Assembly (NCBI GenBank): GCA_035716845.1
Contig: DASTJE010000191.1
Span: forward strand, 1-55,895
Length of the DNA: 55,895 nt
Direction: 5' to 3'
Origin: CADEEN01 sp035716845
GTDB taxonomy: Bacteria > Pseudomonadota > Gammaproteobacteria > Burkholderiales > Burkholderiaceae_C
The position numbers and the translations under genes are program-made. The notes under the pieces were generated by a model, which was given only the letters and a program-made list of their open reading frames with translations, was not told the DNA's origin and ran no database searches. This document shows positions 43,672-52,398 of the stretch, piece after piece (position 1 is the first letter of the stretch; each line of letters starts with the position of its first letter).

Positions 43672-45489
43672 ATGAAACCGGCCCTGCTCGAGATCACCGA
43701 GCGCATCCGCGAGCGCAGCGCTGCCACCCGACGTGCCTACCTCGCGCAGGTCGACCGGCTCGCGGCGCGCCCGCGCGGCAGCGATCGGCTCGGTTGCGCC
43801 AACGTGGCGCACGCCTTCGCGGCGCTGCCGTCGGCCGACAAGTTCAAGGTGGTGGCCGAGCGCGCGCCGCACCTGGGCATCGTCACCGCCTACAACGACA
43901 TGCTGTCGGCGCACCAGCCCTACGAGGGCTACCCCGCCGTGATCCGCGACGAGGCGCGGCGCCGCGGCGCCACGGTGCAGGTGGCCGGCGGCGTGCCGGC
44001 GATGTGCGACGGCGTCACGCAGGGCGCGCCGGGCATGGAGCTGAGCCTGTTCTCGCGCGACGCGATCGCGATGTCCACCGCCATCGCCCTCACGCACGAC
44101 GTGTTCGATGCCGCGCTGCTGCTGGGCGTGTGCGACAAGATCGTGCCGGGCCTGCTGATCGGCGCGCTGCACTTCGGCCACCTGCCGTGCGTGTTCGTGC
44201 CGGCAGGCCCGATGAGCACCGGCCTGGCCAACAACGACAAGGCCAAGGTACGCGAGAAGTTCACCACCGGCGAAGTGGGTCGCGACGCGCTGCTGGCCGC
44301 CGAGAGCGCGGCCTACCACGGTCCGGGCACCTGCACCTTCTACGGCACGGCCAACAGCAACCAGATGCTGCTCGAGGCGATGGGCCTGCACGTGCCGGGC
44401 AGCGCCTTCGTGCACCCGCATGCCGCGCTGCGCGAGCAGCTCACGCGCGAGGCAGTGCGCACGGCGCTGACGCTCGTGCGCGGCGGCCTGCGCTACACGC
44501 CGATCGGCCGCCTCGTGGACGAGCGTTGCATCGTCAATGCGATGGTGGCGCTGCTGGCCACCGGGGGCAGCACGAACCACCTGATCCACTGGGTCGCCGT
44601 GGCGCGTTCGGCCGGCATCGTGATCGACTGGACCGACTTCGCCGACCTCTCGGCGGCGGTGCCACTGCTGGCGCGCGTGTACCCCAACGGCAGCGCCGAC
44701 GTGAACGGGTTCCAGGCCGCCGGCGGCCCGGGCTTCGTGCTGCGCGAACTGCTCGACGCCGGCTGCCTGCACCCGGACGTGGCCACGGTGAACGAGCGCG
44801 GCCTGGCCGCCTACGCCGAAGTGCCTTCGCTCGACAGTGGCGCGCTGCGCTGGCACCGGCTGCCGCGCGACAGCGGCGACGAATCCATCGTGCGCACTGC
44901 CGCGCGCCCGTTCTCGGAGACGGGGGGCCTGCGCCTGCTGACGGGCAACCTCGGCCGCTCGGTGATCAAGGTCAGCGCGGTGCCCGAGGACCGCTGGGTC
45001 GTCGAGGCGCCCGCGCGCGTGTTCGACGGCCAGGAACAGCTGCAGGCGGCGTTCAGGGCCGGCGCGCTCGAGCGCGACGTGGTGTGCGTGGTGCGCTTCC
45101 AGGGCCCGCGCGCCAACGGCATGCCCGAGCTGCACAAGCTGACGCCGCCACTGGCGGTGCTTCAGGGCCGGGGCTTCAAGGTGGCGCTGGTCACCGACGG
45201 TCGCATGAGCGGTGCCTCGGGCAAGGTGCCGGCCGCGATCCATGCGAGCCCGGAGGCGCTGGCCGGCGGGCCGCTGGCCAAGGTGCGCGACGGCGACGTC
45301 ATCCGCCTGGATGCGGTGGCCGGCACGCTCGACGTGCTGGTGTCCGACGCCGAATGGGCCGCGCGCACGCCGGCCGGCCTTCCGCACACGACGGCCGAGG
45401 ACAATGCGCACGGCCTGGGGCGCGAGCTCTTCGGTGGCCTGCGCAAGAACGTCACCAGCGCCGAGAAGGGCGCCATCACCTGGCTGTGA
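43672..45489 (+). CDS. edd: Phosphogluconate dehydratase (6-phosphogluconate dehydratase)
   Basis: A 605-residue iron-sulfur dehydratase converting 6-phosphogluconate to 2-keto-3-deoxy-6-phosphogluconate, the first dedicated Entner-Doudoroff step. Seen: GIVTAYNDMLSAHQP, GGVPAMCDGVTQG and LLGVCDKIVPG with cluster Cys, ATGGSTNHLIH, and DGRMSGASGKVPAAIH. Length typical. eda follows after 4 bases, so the two form an operon. The start is the ATG at 43672; an in-frame run upstream is not conserved. Confidence 0.97.
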   Translation: MKPALLEITERIRERSAATRRAYLAQVDRLAARPRGSDRLGCANVAHAFAALPSADKFKVVAERAPHLGIVTAYNDMLSAHQPYEGYPAVIRDEARRRGATVQVAGGVPAMCDGVTQGAPGMELSLFSRDAIAMSTAIALTHDVFDAALLLGVCDKIVPGLLIGALHFGHLPCVFVPAGPMSTGLANNDKAKVREKFTTGEVGRDALLAAESAAYHGPGTCTFYGTANSNQMLLEAMGLHVPGSAFVHPHAALREQLTREAVRTALTLVRGGLRYTPIGRLVDERCIVNAMVALLATGGSTNHLIHWVAVARSAGIVIDWTDFADLSAAVPLLARVYPNGSADVNGFQAAGGPGFVLRELLDAGCLHPDVATVNERGLAAYAEVPSLDSGALRWHRLPRDSGDESIVRTAARPFSETGGLRLLTGNLGRSVIKVSAVPEDRWVVEAPARVFDGQEQLQAAFRAGALERDVVCVVRFQGPRANGMPELHKLTPPLAVLQGRGFKVALVTDGRMSGASGKVPAAIHASPEALAGGPLAKVRDGDVIRLDAVAGTLDVLVSDAEWAARTPAGLPHTTAEDNAHGLGRELFGGLRKNVTSAEKGAITWL

Positions 45490-45493
45490 ACCG

Positions 45494-46123
45494 ATGATCC
45501 AGAACACCCTCGAACTCGCGGCCTGCGGGCCCGTCATCCCCGTCATCGTGCTCGACCGCGTCGACGACGCGGTGCCGCTCGCCGAGGCGCTGGTCGCCGG
45601 CGGCGTGCGCGTGCTGGAGGTGACGCTGCGCACCCCGGCGGCCCTGGCCTGCATCGAGGCGATCGCCCGCGCGGTGCCGCAGGCCGTGCTCGGCGCCGGC
45701 ACGCTGCGCAGCACGGCCGACGTGCGCGCGGCGCGCGGCGCCGGCTGCGTGTTCGGCGTCAGCCCCGGCTACACGACCGAGCTCGGCGCGGCCTGCCGCG
45801 AGGCCGGACTGCCGCTGCTGCCGGGCGTGGCCACGCCCGGCGAAGTGATGGCGGCGCAGGCCGACGGCCTGTCGTTCCTCAAGTTCTTCCCGGCCACGGC
45901 GGCGGGCGGCATCGCCATGCTCAAGGCGCTCGCCGGGCCGTTCCCGGACGTGGCGTTCTGCCCCACCGGCGGCATCACGGCGGAGACGGCGCCGCAGTTC
46001 CTGGCGCTGCCCAATGTCAAGGTCTGCGGCGGCTCCTGGCTGACGCCGGCCGACGCGCTGAAGGCCGGCGACTGGGCGCGCATCACGCGCCTGGCGCGCG
46101 AAGCCTCAGCCCTGCGCGCCTGA
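45494..46123 (+). CDS. eda: KDPG aldolase (bifunctional 4-hydroxy-2-oxoglutarate aldolase/2-dehydro-3-deoxy-phosphogluconate aldolase)
   Basis: A 209-residue class I aldolase cleaving KDPG to pyruvate and glyceraldehyde 3-phosphate. Motifs are VLEVTLRTPAAL (catalytic Glu), LPGVATPGEVMAA, SFLKFFPATAAGG with the Schiff-base Lys, and FCPTGGI. Translated from an ATG 4 bases after the edd stop. Its last 18 bases overlap the convergent FMN-binding gene. Confidence 0.97.
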   Translation: MIQNTLELAACGPVIPVIVLDRVDDAVPLAEALVAGGVRVLEVTLRTPAALACIEAIARAVPQAVLGAGTLRSTADVRAARGAGCVFGVSPGYTTELGAACREAGLPLLPGVATPGEVMAAQADGLSFLKFFPATAAGGIAMLKALAGPFPDVAFCPTGGITAETAPQFLALPNVKVCGGSWLTPADALKAGDWARITRLAREASALRA

Positions 46124-46735
46124 GCCCGCGCCGCGCACCAGCGCGGCCATCTCGGGGGCCTTCGCCGCGAGGCCCTGTGCTGTCCCCTCCCGGTCGGCGG
46201 CGCTGCGGTTCTGGCTCACCTTCCACTTGCCGACGAGCGAGGCGACCGGGATCTCGATGCCGACGATGGCGCGCAGCATCTGCTGCACGTAGTCGTCCGG
46301 CGCGTCGTCCACCGACCAGGGCGCGGCCTGCGCGGCCTCGTGGCGCTCGGTCAGGCGTCCCACCAGCGTGCGCAGCCACGCGGCGTCGTCGACCGCGCGC
46401 AGCACGCCGCGCGCCTGGACCATGGTGTAGTTCCAGGTCGGCACCACCTTGCCGTGCTCGCGCTTGCTGGGGTACCAGCCCGGCGAGACATAGGCCTCGT
46501 GGCCCTGGAACACCACCAGCACCTCGGCGCCGGCGTGGCGCCACAGCGGGTTGGCACGCGCCACGTGGCCGCGCAGCGTGCCGTGCGTGCCGTCGGCCTC
46601 GGCGTATTCGAGCGGGACCAGGTCGGCCGTGGGGCCGGCCGGCGTGGCCACGATCAGCGTGGCCAGCGGCCGCTCGCGCATCAGCGCCGCCAGGGCCCCG
46701 CGGTCGTGCTGCTCGAAGTGCTTGGGCAGGTACAT
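46106..46735 (-). CDS. FMN-binding negative transcriptional regulator family protein (PaiB-like)
   Basis: A 209-residue flavin-binding split-barrel protein. MYLPKHFEQHD start, GTLRGHVARANPLWRH, EAYVSPGWYPSKREHGKVVPTWNY and the C-terminal GIEIPVASLVGKWKVSQNRS are diagnostic of PaiB/FMN_bind_2. Despite the historical name, DNA binding is not established for most members. It converges on eda with an 18-base overlap and is 16 bases after gloA. Confidence 0.9.
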   Translation of the reverse strand: MYLPKHFEQHDRGALAALMRERPLATLIVATPAGPTADLVPLEYAEADGTHGTLRGHVARANPLWRHAGAEVLVVFQGHEAYVSPGWYPSKREHGKVVPTWNYTMVQARGVLRAVDDAAWLRTLVGRLTERHEAAQAAPWSVDDAPDDYVQQMLRAIVGIEIPVASLVGKWKVSQNRSAADREGTAQGLAAKAPEMAALVRGAGSGAQG

Positions 46736-46751
46736 GGCGAAGGCTCCCGTG

Positions 46752-47186
46752 CTACCAGCTGCCGGTGTTGGGCATCGAGGCCCATGGCTCGGCCGGGGGC
46801 AGGGCGGCGCCGGCCTGCAGCAGCTCGACCGAGATGCCGTCGGGCGAACGCACGAAGGCCATGCGGCCGTCGCGCGGCGGGCGGTTGATCGTCACGCCGT
46901 GCTCCTGCAGGCGTCGGCAGGCGGCGTAGATGTCGTCCACCGCGTAGGCCAGGTGACCGAAGTTGCGGCCACCGGTGTAGACCTCGCCCTTGCCGTCGGC
47001 GTCGGGCCAGTTGTGGGTGAGCTCGACCTGGGCCTCGGCATTGCCCGGCGCGGCCAGGAAGACGAGGGTGTAGCGGCCCGCCTCGTGGTCGCGGCGCGAA
47101 AGGACCTCGAGGCCGAGGGCGTCGCGGTAGAAGGCGAGGGACTGTTCGATGTCCGTCACGCGGACCATGGTGTGCAGGTATTTCAT
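46752..47186 (-). CDS. gloA: Lactoylglutathione lyase (glyoxalase I)
   Basis: A 144-residue VOC metalloenzyme isomerising the methylglyoxal-glutathione hemithioacetal. Metal ligands expected: His in LHTMVRV, Glu in AQVELTHNW, His in FGHLAYAV and Glu in ISVELLQ. The length is normal. It follows the PaaI-type thioesterase gene by 9 bases. Confidence 0.93.
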   Translation of the reverse strand: MKYLHTMVRVTDIEQSLAFYRDALGLEVLSRRDHEAGRYTLVFLAAPGNAEAQVELTHNWPDADGKGEVYTGGRNFGHLAYAVDDIYAACRRLQEHGVTINRPPRDGRMAFVRSPDGISVELLQAGAALPPAEPWASMPNTGSW

Positions 47187-47195
47187 CGATCGTGA

Positions 47196-47729
47196 TCAGG
47201 GCGGTGTGTCGAAGAGGAGGCAGGTGGTCGAGGCGTGGGCGTACAGCTTGCCGTCCGGGCCGACCAGGCGGCCCTCCGCGGTGGCCACCTGACGGCCCGC
47301 GTGCACGACCTGCCCTTGCGCGCGCACCAGCGGCACGTCGGGGCCGATGGCGCGCACGAGGTTGAACTTGAGTTCCAGCGTGGTGTAGGCCCGGTGCGGT
47401 GCCAGCGTCGTGTGCACGGCACAGCCGACGCACGAATCGAGAAGGGTGGCGTACCAGCCGCCGTGCAGCGTGCCAAGGGGGTTCAGGAAAGCCGCGCCGG
47501 GGCGGCCCTGGAAGACGGCGCTCCCGCTCCCGACTTCGATCAGGATGAAGCCCATCGTGTGGGCGATCGGTGCGGCGGGCAGTCGCCCTTCGAGCATGTC
47601 GCGCAGCACGTCCAGGCCGGCGCGGCCCTGCACGGCCGTCCGTGGCAGTGGCGCCGGGGCCAGGTTCTGCCGTCCGCGCGCGGCGGCCTCCTCGGACTGC
47701 CAGCGCTGCAGCGTATCGGTGCTGTCCAT
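47196..47729 (-). CDS. PaaI family thioesterase
   Basis: A 177-residue hot-dog thioesterase with the conserved NPLGTLHGGWYATLLDS (HGG motif) and a final VAHA-like strand (YAHASTTCLLF). It probably hydrolyses phenylacetyl- or other acyl-CoAs. The chosen ATG at 47729 is in agreement with the family; an upstream in-frame start would overlap the membrane protein gene. Confidence 0.87.
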   Translation of the reverse strand: MDSTDTLQRWQSEEAAARGRQNLAPAPLPRTAVQGRAGLDVLRDMLEGRLPAAPIAHTMGFILIEVGSGSAVFQGRPGAAFLNPLGTLHGGWYATLLDSCVGCAVHTTLAPHRAYTTLELKFNLVRAIGPDVPLVRAQGQVVHAGRQVATAEGRLVGPDGKLYAHASTTCLLFDTPP

Positions 47730-47754
47730 GGACTGTGAGGATAGGCCCTGGACG

Positions 47755-48327
47755 TCAGGCTTGCACATGCAGAAGGATTGCCACGCCGATCGCGGCGAAG
47801 ATGGCCGCGGCGACGCGGTGCACCCAGGCGATGGGCACCAGGCGCAGCACCTTGTCGCCCAGCAGCACGGCCGGCACGTTGGCGATCATCATGCCCAGGG
47901 TGGTGCCGGCGGTGACGCTCACCAGCGAATCGAAGCGCGCGGCGAGCATCACGGTGGCGATCTGCGTCTTGTCGCCCATCTCGACGAGGAAGAAGGCCAC
48001 GGTGGTGAGCCCGAACACGCCCAGTCGGCCGAGCGGGGGATGCTCGTCGTCGTCGTGGGTGTCGGGCACCAGCATCCATGCCGCCACGGCCAGGAAGCTC
48101 AGGCCCAGCCCCCAGCGCAGGACGTCGGGGTCGACCACCCGCGTGAGCCAGGTGCCCAGGGCGCTGGCCAGCGCGTGGTTGGCCAGCGTGGCCACCAGGA
48201 TGCCCAGCGAGATCGCCAGCGGGCGGTGGTAGCGCGCGGCCAGCACGAGGGCGAGCAGTTGCGTCTTGTCGCCCATCTCGCCCAGCGCCACGATCCCGGT
48301 GCTGACCGAGAAGGCTTCGAAATTCAT
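47755..48327 (-). CDS. TMEM165/GDT1 family membrane protein
   Basis: A 190-residue protein with about six hydrophobic helices and two EMGDKTQ signatures (VALGEMGDKTQLLALVLA and FLVEMGDKTQIATVMLA), the hallmark of UPF0016. Members transport Mn2+ or Ca2+; bacterial examples act in manganese export. The leader is only about 30 bases long, so the Mn riboswitch often found with such genes is absent. Confidence 0.92.
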   Translation of the reverse strand: MNFEAFSVSTGIVALGEMGDKTQLLALVLAARYHRPLAISLGILVATLANHALASALGTWLTRVVDPDVLRWGLGLSFLAVAAWMLVPDTHDDDEHPPLGRLGVFGLTTVAFFLVEMGDKTQIATVMLAARFDSLVSVTAGTTLGMMIANVPAVLLGDKVLRLVPIAWVHRVAAAIFAAIGVAILLHVQA

Positions 48328-48357
48328 CGAGGTGTCGTCGCGGAGTGCGCCGCGCGC

Positions 48358-49140
48358 TCACACGGTGTAGTTGAGGGTCATGCGACCACCGTCGACCAGC
48401 ACGGTCTCGCCGGTCATGTAGCTCGCCGCGTCCGACAGCAGGAAGGCGACCACCGAGGCGACCTCGGCCGGCTCGCCCAGGCGCTTCATCGGCGTGCGGC
48501 TCATGATGCGCGCCCTGGCCTCCTCGCTGGTGAGCACGGCCTTGGCCGCCAGCTCGGTGGCGATGGTGCCGGGCGCGACGCCGTTGACGCGGATGCCGTG
48601 CTCGGCCAGCGCGAGCGCCATCACGCGCGTGAGCTGGTCGATCCCGCCCTTGCTCGCGTTGTAGCTGGCGATCGTGGGGATCGCCAGGCGGGCGTTGACC
48701 GAGCTCATGTGCACGATCGCGCCCCCGCCACCCTGGGCCGCCATCTGCCGCGCCACCGCCTGGCCGACGAGGAACGCGCCCTTGAGGTTGACGTCCAGCA
48801 CGGCGTCCCAGTCGGCCTCGGTGATCTCGAGGAAGGGCGCGGCGCGAAAGATCCCGGCATTGCTCACCAGAGCGTCGATGCGGCCGTGCGCGGCCACGGT
48901 GGCCGCAAGGGCCGCCTGCACGTCGACTGCACGAGACACGTCGCAGCGCGCGAAGGTGGCCCGTGCGCCGCCCGCGGCGAGCTCGGACGCCAGCGCTTCG
49001 CCGCGCGCGGCGTCGACGTCCCACAGCGCCAGGGCGGCTCGGTCCGCGGCGAGCACGCGCGCGCACGCCGCGCCGATGCCCTGGGCCGCACCGGTGACGA
49101 CGACGACACGGTTGTCCAGGCCGTAGCGGAGGGTCCCCAT
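48358..49140 (-). CDS. SDR family NAD(P)-dependent oxidoreductase
   Basis: A 260-residue short-chain dehydrogenase. Cofactor motif TGAAQGIG (about residues 17-24), acidic D after the second strand (WDVDAA, suggesting NAD), NAG, the catalytic SSVN...YNASKGG, and a C-terminal GETVLVDGG. The substrate is unknown. It is one base from the MBL-fold gene, which it follows in the operon. Confidence 0.9.
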   Translation of the reverse strand: MGTLRYGLDNRVVVVTGAAQGIGAACARVLAADRAALALWDVDAARGEALASELAAGGARATFARCDVSRAVDVQAALAATVAAHGRIDALVSNAGIFRAAPFLEITEADWDAVLDVNLKGAFLVGQAVARQMAAQGGGGAIVHMSSVNARLAIPTIASYNASKGGIDQLTRVMALALAEHGIRVNGVAPGTIATELAAKAVLTSEEARARIMSRTPMKRLGEPAEVASVVAFLLSDAASYMTGETVLVDGGRMTLNYTV

Positions 49141-49141
49141 G

Positions 49142-50104
49142 TCAGGCCCTTTCCTTGCGGGCCAGGCGGTCCAGCCACACCGCGAGCCCCTGCGCGTTGA
49201 GTTCGATGTCGCCAGCCAGCAGTTCGAGCCGGTCGGGCGTGGGTTCGAGGCCGTGCTCGCGCAGCTGGGCCGAGTACAGCGCGGTGATCTCGCGCTTGAG
49301 GGCGAGGTGGCGTTCGGGCGCGTCGCGCAAGGCCTCGCCCAGTGTCGCCAGCGCGTCGATCAGGCGCAGCAGGTGGCGCGCCATCCGGCGCGGCTCGCGC
49401 ACCGGCCCGAAGTGCGTGAGGAAGCACACGTCCGGGTCGAAGGACACCAGGCGTGCGATCGAGTCGCGCCAGGGGCCGGGCTCGAACTGGGTCGGCACGA
49501 CCGGCGGGATGATCCAGCGCCCGCGCTCCGGGGTCTCGAACTCGGGATAGGCAATGCCGAAGGTGTCGCCGCTGAACCAGGCCCGGCTCGCCTCGTCCCA
49601 GACGCAGTGGTGGTGCCGCGCATGGCCCGGCGTGTCGATGAAGTGCAGGCGCCGGCTCCCCAGCATCAGGTCCATGCCGTCGTGCGTGGTGCGCACGCGT
49701 GCCGCGTCGACGCCGACGATCGTGCCGTAGGAGCGAGCCAGTTCCTCGGCGCCGTACACCGCCAGAGCGCTTTCCACCAGCGCCGTGGGGTCGATCAGGT
49801 GCCTGGCGCCCCGCGGGTGCACGATCAGCGTCGCTGCCGGGAGCTCGCGCATCAAGGCCCCGCTGCAGCCCGCGTGGTCCAGATGCACGTGCGTCGGGAT
49901 GACGAACTCGACGGCCTCGCGTGCGAGCCCGAGCGCCTGCAGCGCGCCGAGGTGGCGCGGCAGCGCCGTCGCAGTGCCGTTGTCGATGAAGGCGGCCCGC
50001 CCCTCGTGCACGAGCAGGTAGGCGGCGTCGTAGTTGCGGCGCTGGAAACCCGTGTCGATGGCGTAGACGCCGCGACCCAGGTCCTCCAGGTAGTCCGGCA
50101 GCAT
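49142..50104 (-). CDS. MBL fold metallo-hydrolase
   Basis: A 320-residue metallo-beta-lactamase fold protein. The metal motif THVHLDHAG (HxHxDH) is near residues 70-78, then DTPGHARHHH, FSGDTFG and LTHFGPV. The long helical tail is similar to that of glyoxalase II-like or flavodiiron-related hydrolases. The ATG is set 4 bases after the TPR gene stop. Function unknown; the SDR neighbour may act in the same pathway. Confidence 0.9.
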   Translation of the reverse strand: MLPDYLEDLGRGVYAIDTGFQRRNYDAAYLLVHEGRAAFIDNGTATALPRHLGALQALGLAREAVEFVIPTHVHLDHAGCSGALMRELPAATLIVHPRGARHLIDPTALVESALAVYGAEELARSYGTIVGVDAARVRTTHDGMDLMLGSRRLHFIDTPGHARHHHCVWDEASRAWFSGDTFGIAYPEFETPERGRWIIPPVVPTQFEPGPWRDSIARLVSFDPDVCFLTHFGPVREPRRMARHLLRLIDALATLGEALRDAPERHLALKREITALYSAQLREHGLEPTPDRLELLAGDIELNAQGLAVWLDRLARKERA

Positions 50105-50108
50105 GCCG

Positions 50109-51314
50109 CTACTGGAGCACGGCGGCGTACAGGCGCGCCACGTCGGCGGTGCCGTCGTGGCCGCCGATGCCGCGCAGCATCTGCAGGCCCCTGGCCTTGT
50201 GCTTGGGCGACTGCGCCATCGCCAGCGCCAGGCGCAGCTTGGCATCGTCGGGTCGCTTGAGGCCGCCCTTGGCGATGCCCTTCTCGATCAGCTCGACGGC
50301 CTTGTCGGCCTGGCCCATCGAGGCATAGACGGTGCCGACCTTGATCAGGTCGTTGCCTTCCTTCTCCTTGGCGGCCTCGGCGGCCTGGCCGTCGATGGCC
50401 GCGGCGCTCTCGGCCTGGGTCTTGAGCACGAGGTCCTTCAGGCGCTGGTGGCGTGCCGCCTGGTCGCCGCTGCCCAGCGCGCCGCTCGCGTAGCCCTTGT
50501 CGACGATCGCCTTGGCCTCGACGGGAAAGCCCGCCTGCAGCGCGAGCTGCGCCAGTTCCATGTAGTCGTCGGTCTTGGAGACGAGGCCGTTGGCCAGCTT
50601 CAGCCGCTGCACGTCCAGCGCCAGGCGGTCGGAGAAACCGGGCTTGCGCTGCAGGCTGGCCAGGTGCGCGGCCCAGTAGTCCTTCTTGGCGTAGTAGAGG
50701 ACGAGCTTCTCGAGCGCCCCGGAGTAGGCGCCGTGGTTGCCGGTGCGCTTGGCGGCGTCGGCCAGGCGCAGCAGGTCGTCCTCGCCGGGCTTGCGGCCGT
50801 CCTTCTCGGCATTGGCCACCGCGGCCTGCGCGTCCTTGAAGATCTGCGAGTAGTCGCCGCTTTGCGCCTGCAGGTACGACGCGAGCTGGTTGAGCGACGC
50901 GCTGTTGCCGCCGGCGGCCCGCGCCTTGGCCACCCACTCGCCGGCCTTGGCGTTGTTCTTGAGCTGCACGTAGCCGAACGCGATCGACTCGGCCGTCTGC
51001 GCCTGCTCGGGTCCGGAGAGCTTGCCCGAGGCGAAGACCGTTTCGAAGGCCGCGACCGCGGCACCGTGGTCGCCCGCGCGCTGGGCCGCCGCGCCCTTCA
51101 TGCGGTCGATCATCAGCTGCTCGGCCGGCGTCTTGCCGCCCACGGCATCGGCCTCACGCACCTTGGCCAGCGCCTCCTTGCCCTTGCCGGCCTTGAGCAG
51201 CTCGCTGGCCTGCTGCAGGGGCTTGCCGACTTCGGGACGCACCGCCTGGGCGAGTGCGGTGCCGGCCAGGCTGGCGGCGAGCAGTGCGGCGATGAGGGGG
51301 CGGAGCGTCTTCAT
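50109..51314 (-). CDS. Periplasmic tetratricopeptide-repeat protein
   Basis: A 401-residue protein. Signal peptide at 1-22 (LIAALLAASLAGTALAQ), then helical repeats with TPR features (LLKAGKGKEALAKVREADA, GDHGAAVAAFETVFASGKL, TVYASMGQADKAVELIEKGI). The sequence is rich in Ala and Lys and likely forms a scaffold. Placed after the two exbD genes on the same strand, it may belong to the TonB energy-transduction system (inference). A TPR gene linked to tonB is known from other Gram-negative groups. Confidence 0.8.
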   Translation of the reverse strand: MKTLRPLIAALLAASLAGTALAQAVRPEVGKPLQQASELLKAGKGKEALAKVREADAVGGKTPAEQLMIDRMKGAAAQRAGDHGAAVAAFETVFASGKLSGPEQAQTAESIAFGYVQLKNNAKAGEWVAKARAAGGNSASLNQLASYLQAQSGDYSQIFKDAQAAVANAEKDGRKPGEDDLLRLADAAKRTGNHGAYSGALEKLVLYYAKKDYWAAHLASLQRKPGFSDRLALDVQRLKLANGLVSKTDDYMELAQLALQAGFPVEAKAIVDKGYASGALGSGDQAARHQRLKDLVLKTQAESAAAIDGQAAEAAKEKEGNDLIKVGTVYASMGQADKAVELIEKGIAKGGLKRPDDAKLRLALAMAQSPKHKARGLQMLRGIGGHDGTADVARLYAAVLQ

Positions 51315-51409
51315 GGGCGGGCTGGAGGAGGCGGAAAAGACGAGGGGATCGTACCTGTGCGGTAACGACCCCCGACGACGATGGGATGACCGGCGGCGAG
51401 CGCGCGGCC

Positions 51410-51838
51410 TCAGTTCATGAACTGCTCGTTGCCGACGAGGCCGATCTTGGTGACACCCTGGCGCTGGGCGCTGGCCATGATCGCGGCCACGTGCTTGTAG
51501 GTGACGAGCTTGTTGGGGCGCAGGTGCACCTCGGGCTGGTCGGGCCCGGGCAGGCGGCCCCACTCGCCCAGCTTGGCGTCGAGCTCCCCCTTGGTGGTCA
51601 GCACGCCGTTGACGCCGATCGTGCCGTCGAAGTCGACGTCGATGCGCATGACTTCCGGCAGCTTGATGGGCTGCTGGTTGCTCGGCGTGGGCATGTTGAG
51701 CTTGACCGCGTGGGTCTGGATCGGGATGGTGATGATGAACATGATCAGCAGCACCAGCATCACGTCGATCAGCGGCGTGGTGTTGATGTCCACCATCACG
51801 TCGCCTTCATCTGACGAGTTTCCGACGGCCATGGCCAT
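51410..51838 (-). CDS. exbD: Biopolymer transport protein ExbD (second paralogue)
   Basis: A 142-residue protein with one transmembrane helix after VDINTTPLIDVMLVLLIMFIIT, containing the essential Asp (LIDVML), then a periplasmic domain with EVHLRPNKLVTYKHV. ExbD couples proton flow to TonB. Start ATG behind GGAGCAGCAACC. It follows the first exbD by 12 bases. Confidence 0.93.
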   Translation of the reverse strand: MAMAVGNSSDEGDVMVDINTTPLIDVMLVLLIMFIITIPIQTHAVKLNMPTPSNQQPIKLPEVMRIDVDFDGTIGVNGVLTTKGELDAKLGEWGRLPGPDQPEVHLRPNKLVTYKHVAAIMASAQRQGVTKIGLVGNEQFMN

Positions 51839-51850
51839 GGTTGCTGCTCC

Positions 51851-52291
51851 TTACCTTGCGACGACGCCGGCGGGCGGCTCGGTGATGAAGCCCACCTTGA
51901 GGATGCCCGAGCGCTGGCAGGCCACGACGACGCGGCCCACCGATTCATAGCGCACCTCCATGTCGCCGCGGATGTGCACCTCGGGCTGGGGGTCCTTGAC
52001 TGCCTCCGTCTTGAGGCGGGTCACCAGCGATTCGATGTCGGGGATGCGCTGCATGCCCCAGTAGATCTCGCCGTCGCGGTTGACCGCCAGCACGATGTTC
52101 TCGGGCTTGGTCTGCGTCGGAACGTTGCGTTCCTTGGGCAGCTCCAGCTTGATCGATTGCGTCACGACCGGGATCGTGATCAGGAAGATGATCAGCAGCA
52201 CCAGCATCACGTCCACCAGGGGCGTGGTGTTGATGGACGAGTTCATCTGGTCTTCGCCGCTGTCGTCGGCGGGGCCTACGCTCATGCCCAT
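51851..52291 (-). CDS. exbD: Biopolymer transport protein ExbD (first paralogue)
   Basis: A 146-residue paralogue of the next gene, with SINTTPLVDVMLVLLIIFLIT carrying the key Asp and a periplasmic part KDPQPEVHIRGDMEVRY. The two ExbD copies differ throughout the periplasmic domain, so they are not a recent duplication. Start MGMSVG with GGAG upstream. Confidence 0.93.
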   Translation of the reverse strand: MGMSVGPADDSGEDQMNSSINTTPLVDVMLVLLIIFLITIPVVTQSIKLELPKERNVPTQTKPENIVLAVNRDGEIYWGMQRIPDIESLVTRLKTEAVKDPQPEVHIRGDMEVRYESVGRVVVACQRSGILKVGFITEPPAGVVAR

Positions 52292-52398
52292 GAAGGTTCT
52301 CCTGTCGCGGGTCAGGCGCGGATGAATCCGCGTCGGGCCGTCGCAAGCGGACTCGCTCCCCGCGGGGGACGCGAGCAAAGCGGGCTCGGGGCGGGCAT

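Noticed and set aside
43630..45714. A 694-codon minus-strand frame opposite edd
   Set aside because: It mirrors the edd coding sequence and has the usual His/Arg-rich shadow composition.
48328..48357. Manganese (yybP-ykoY) riboswitch for the GDT1 gene
   Set aside because: Only about 30 bases separate it from the upstream gene and they show no riboswitch features.
52352..52375. Stem-loop between exbB and exbD as a terminator
   Set aside because: The stem has a bulge, there is no U-tract and termination here would silence both exbD genes. At most it is a processing hairpin.
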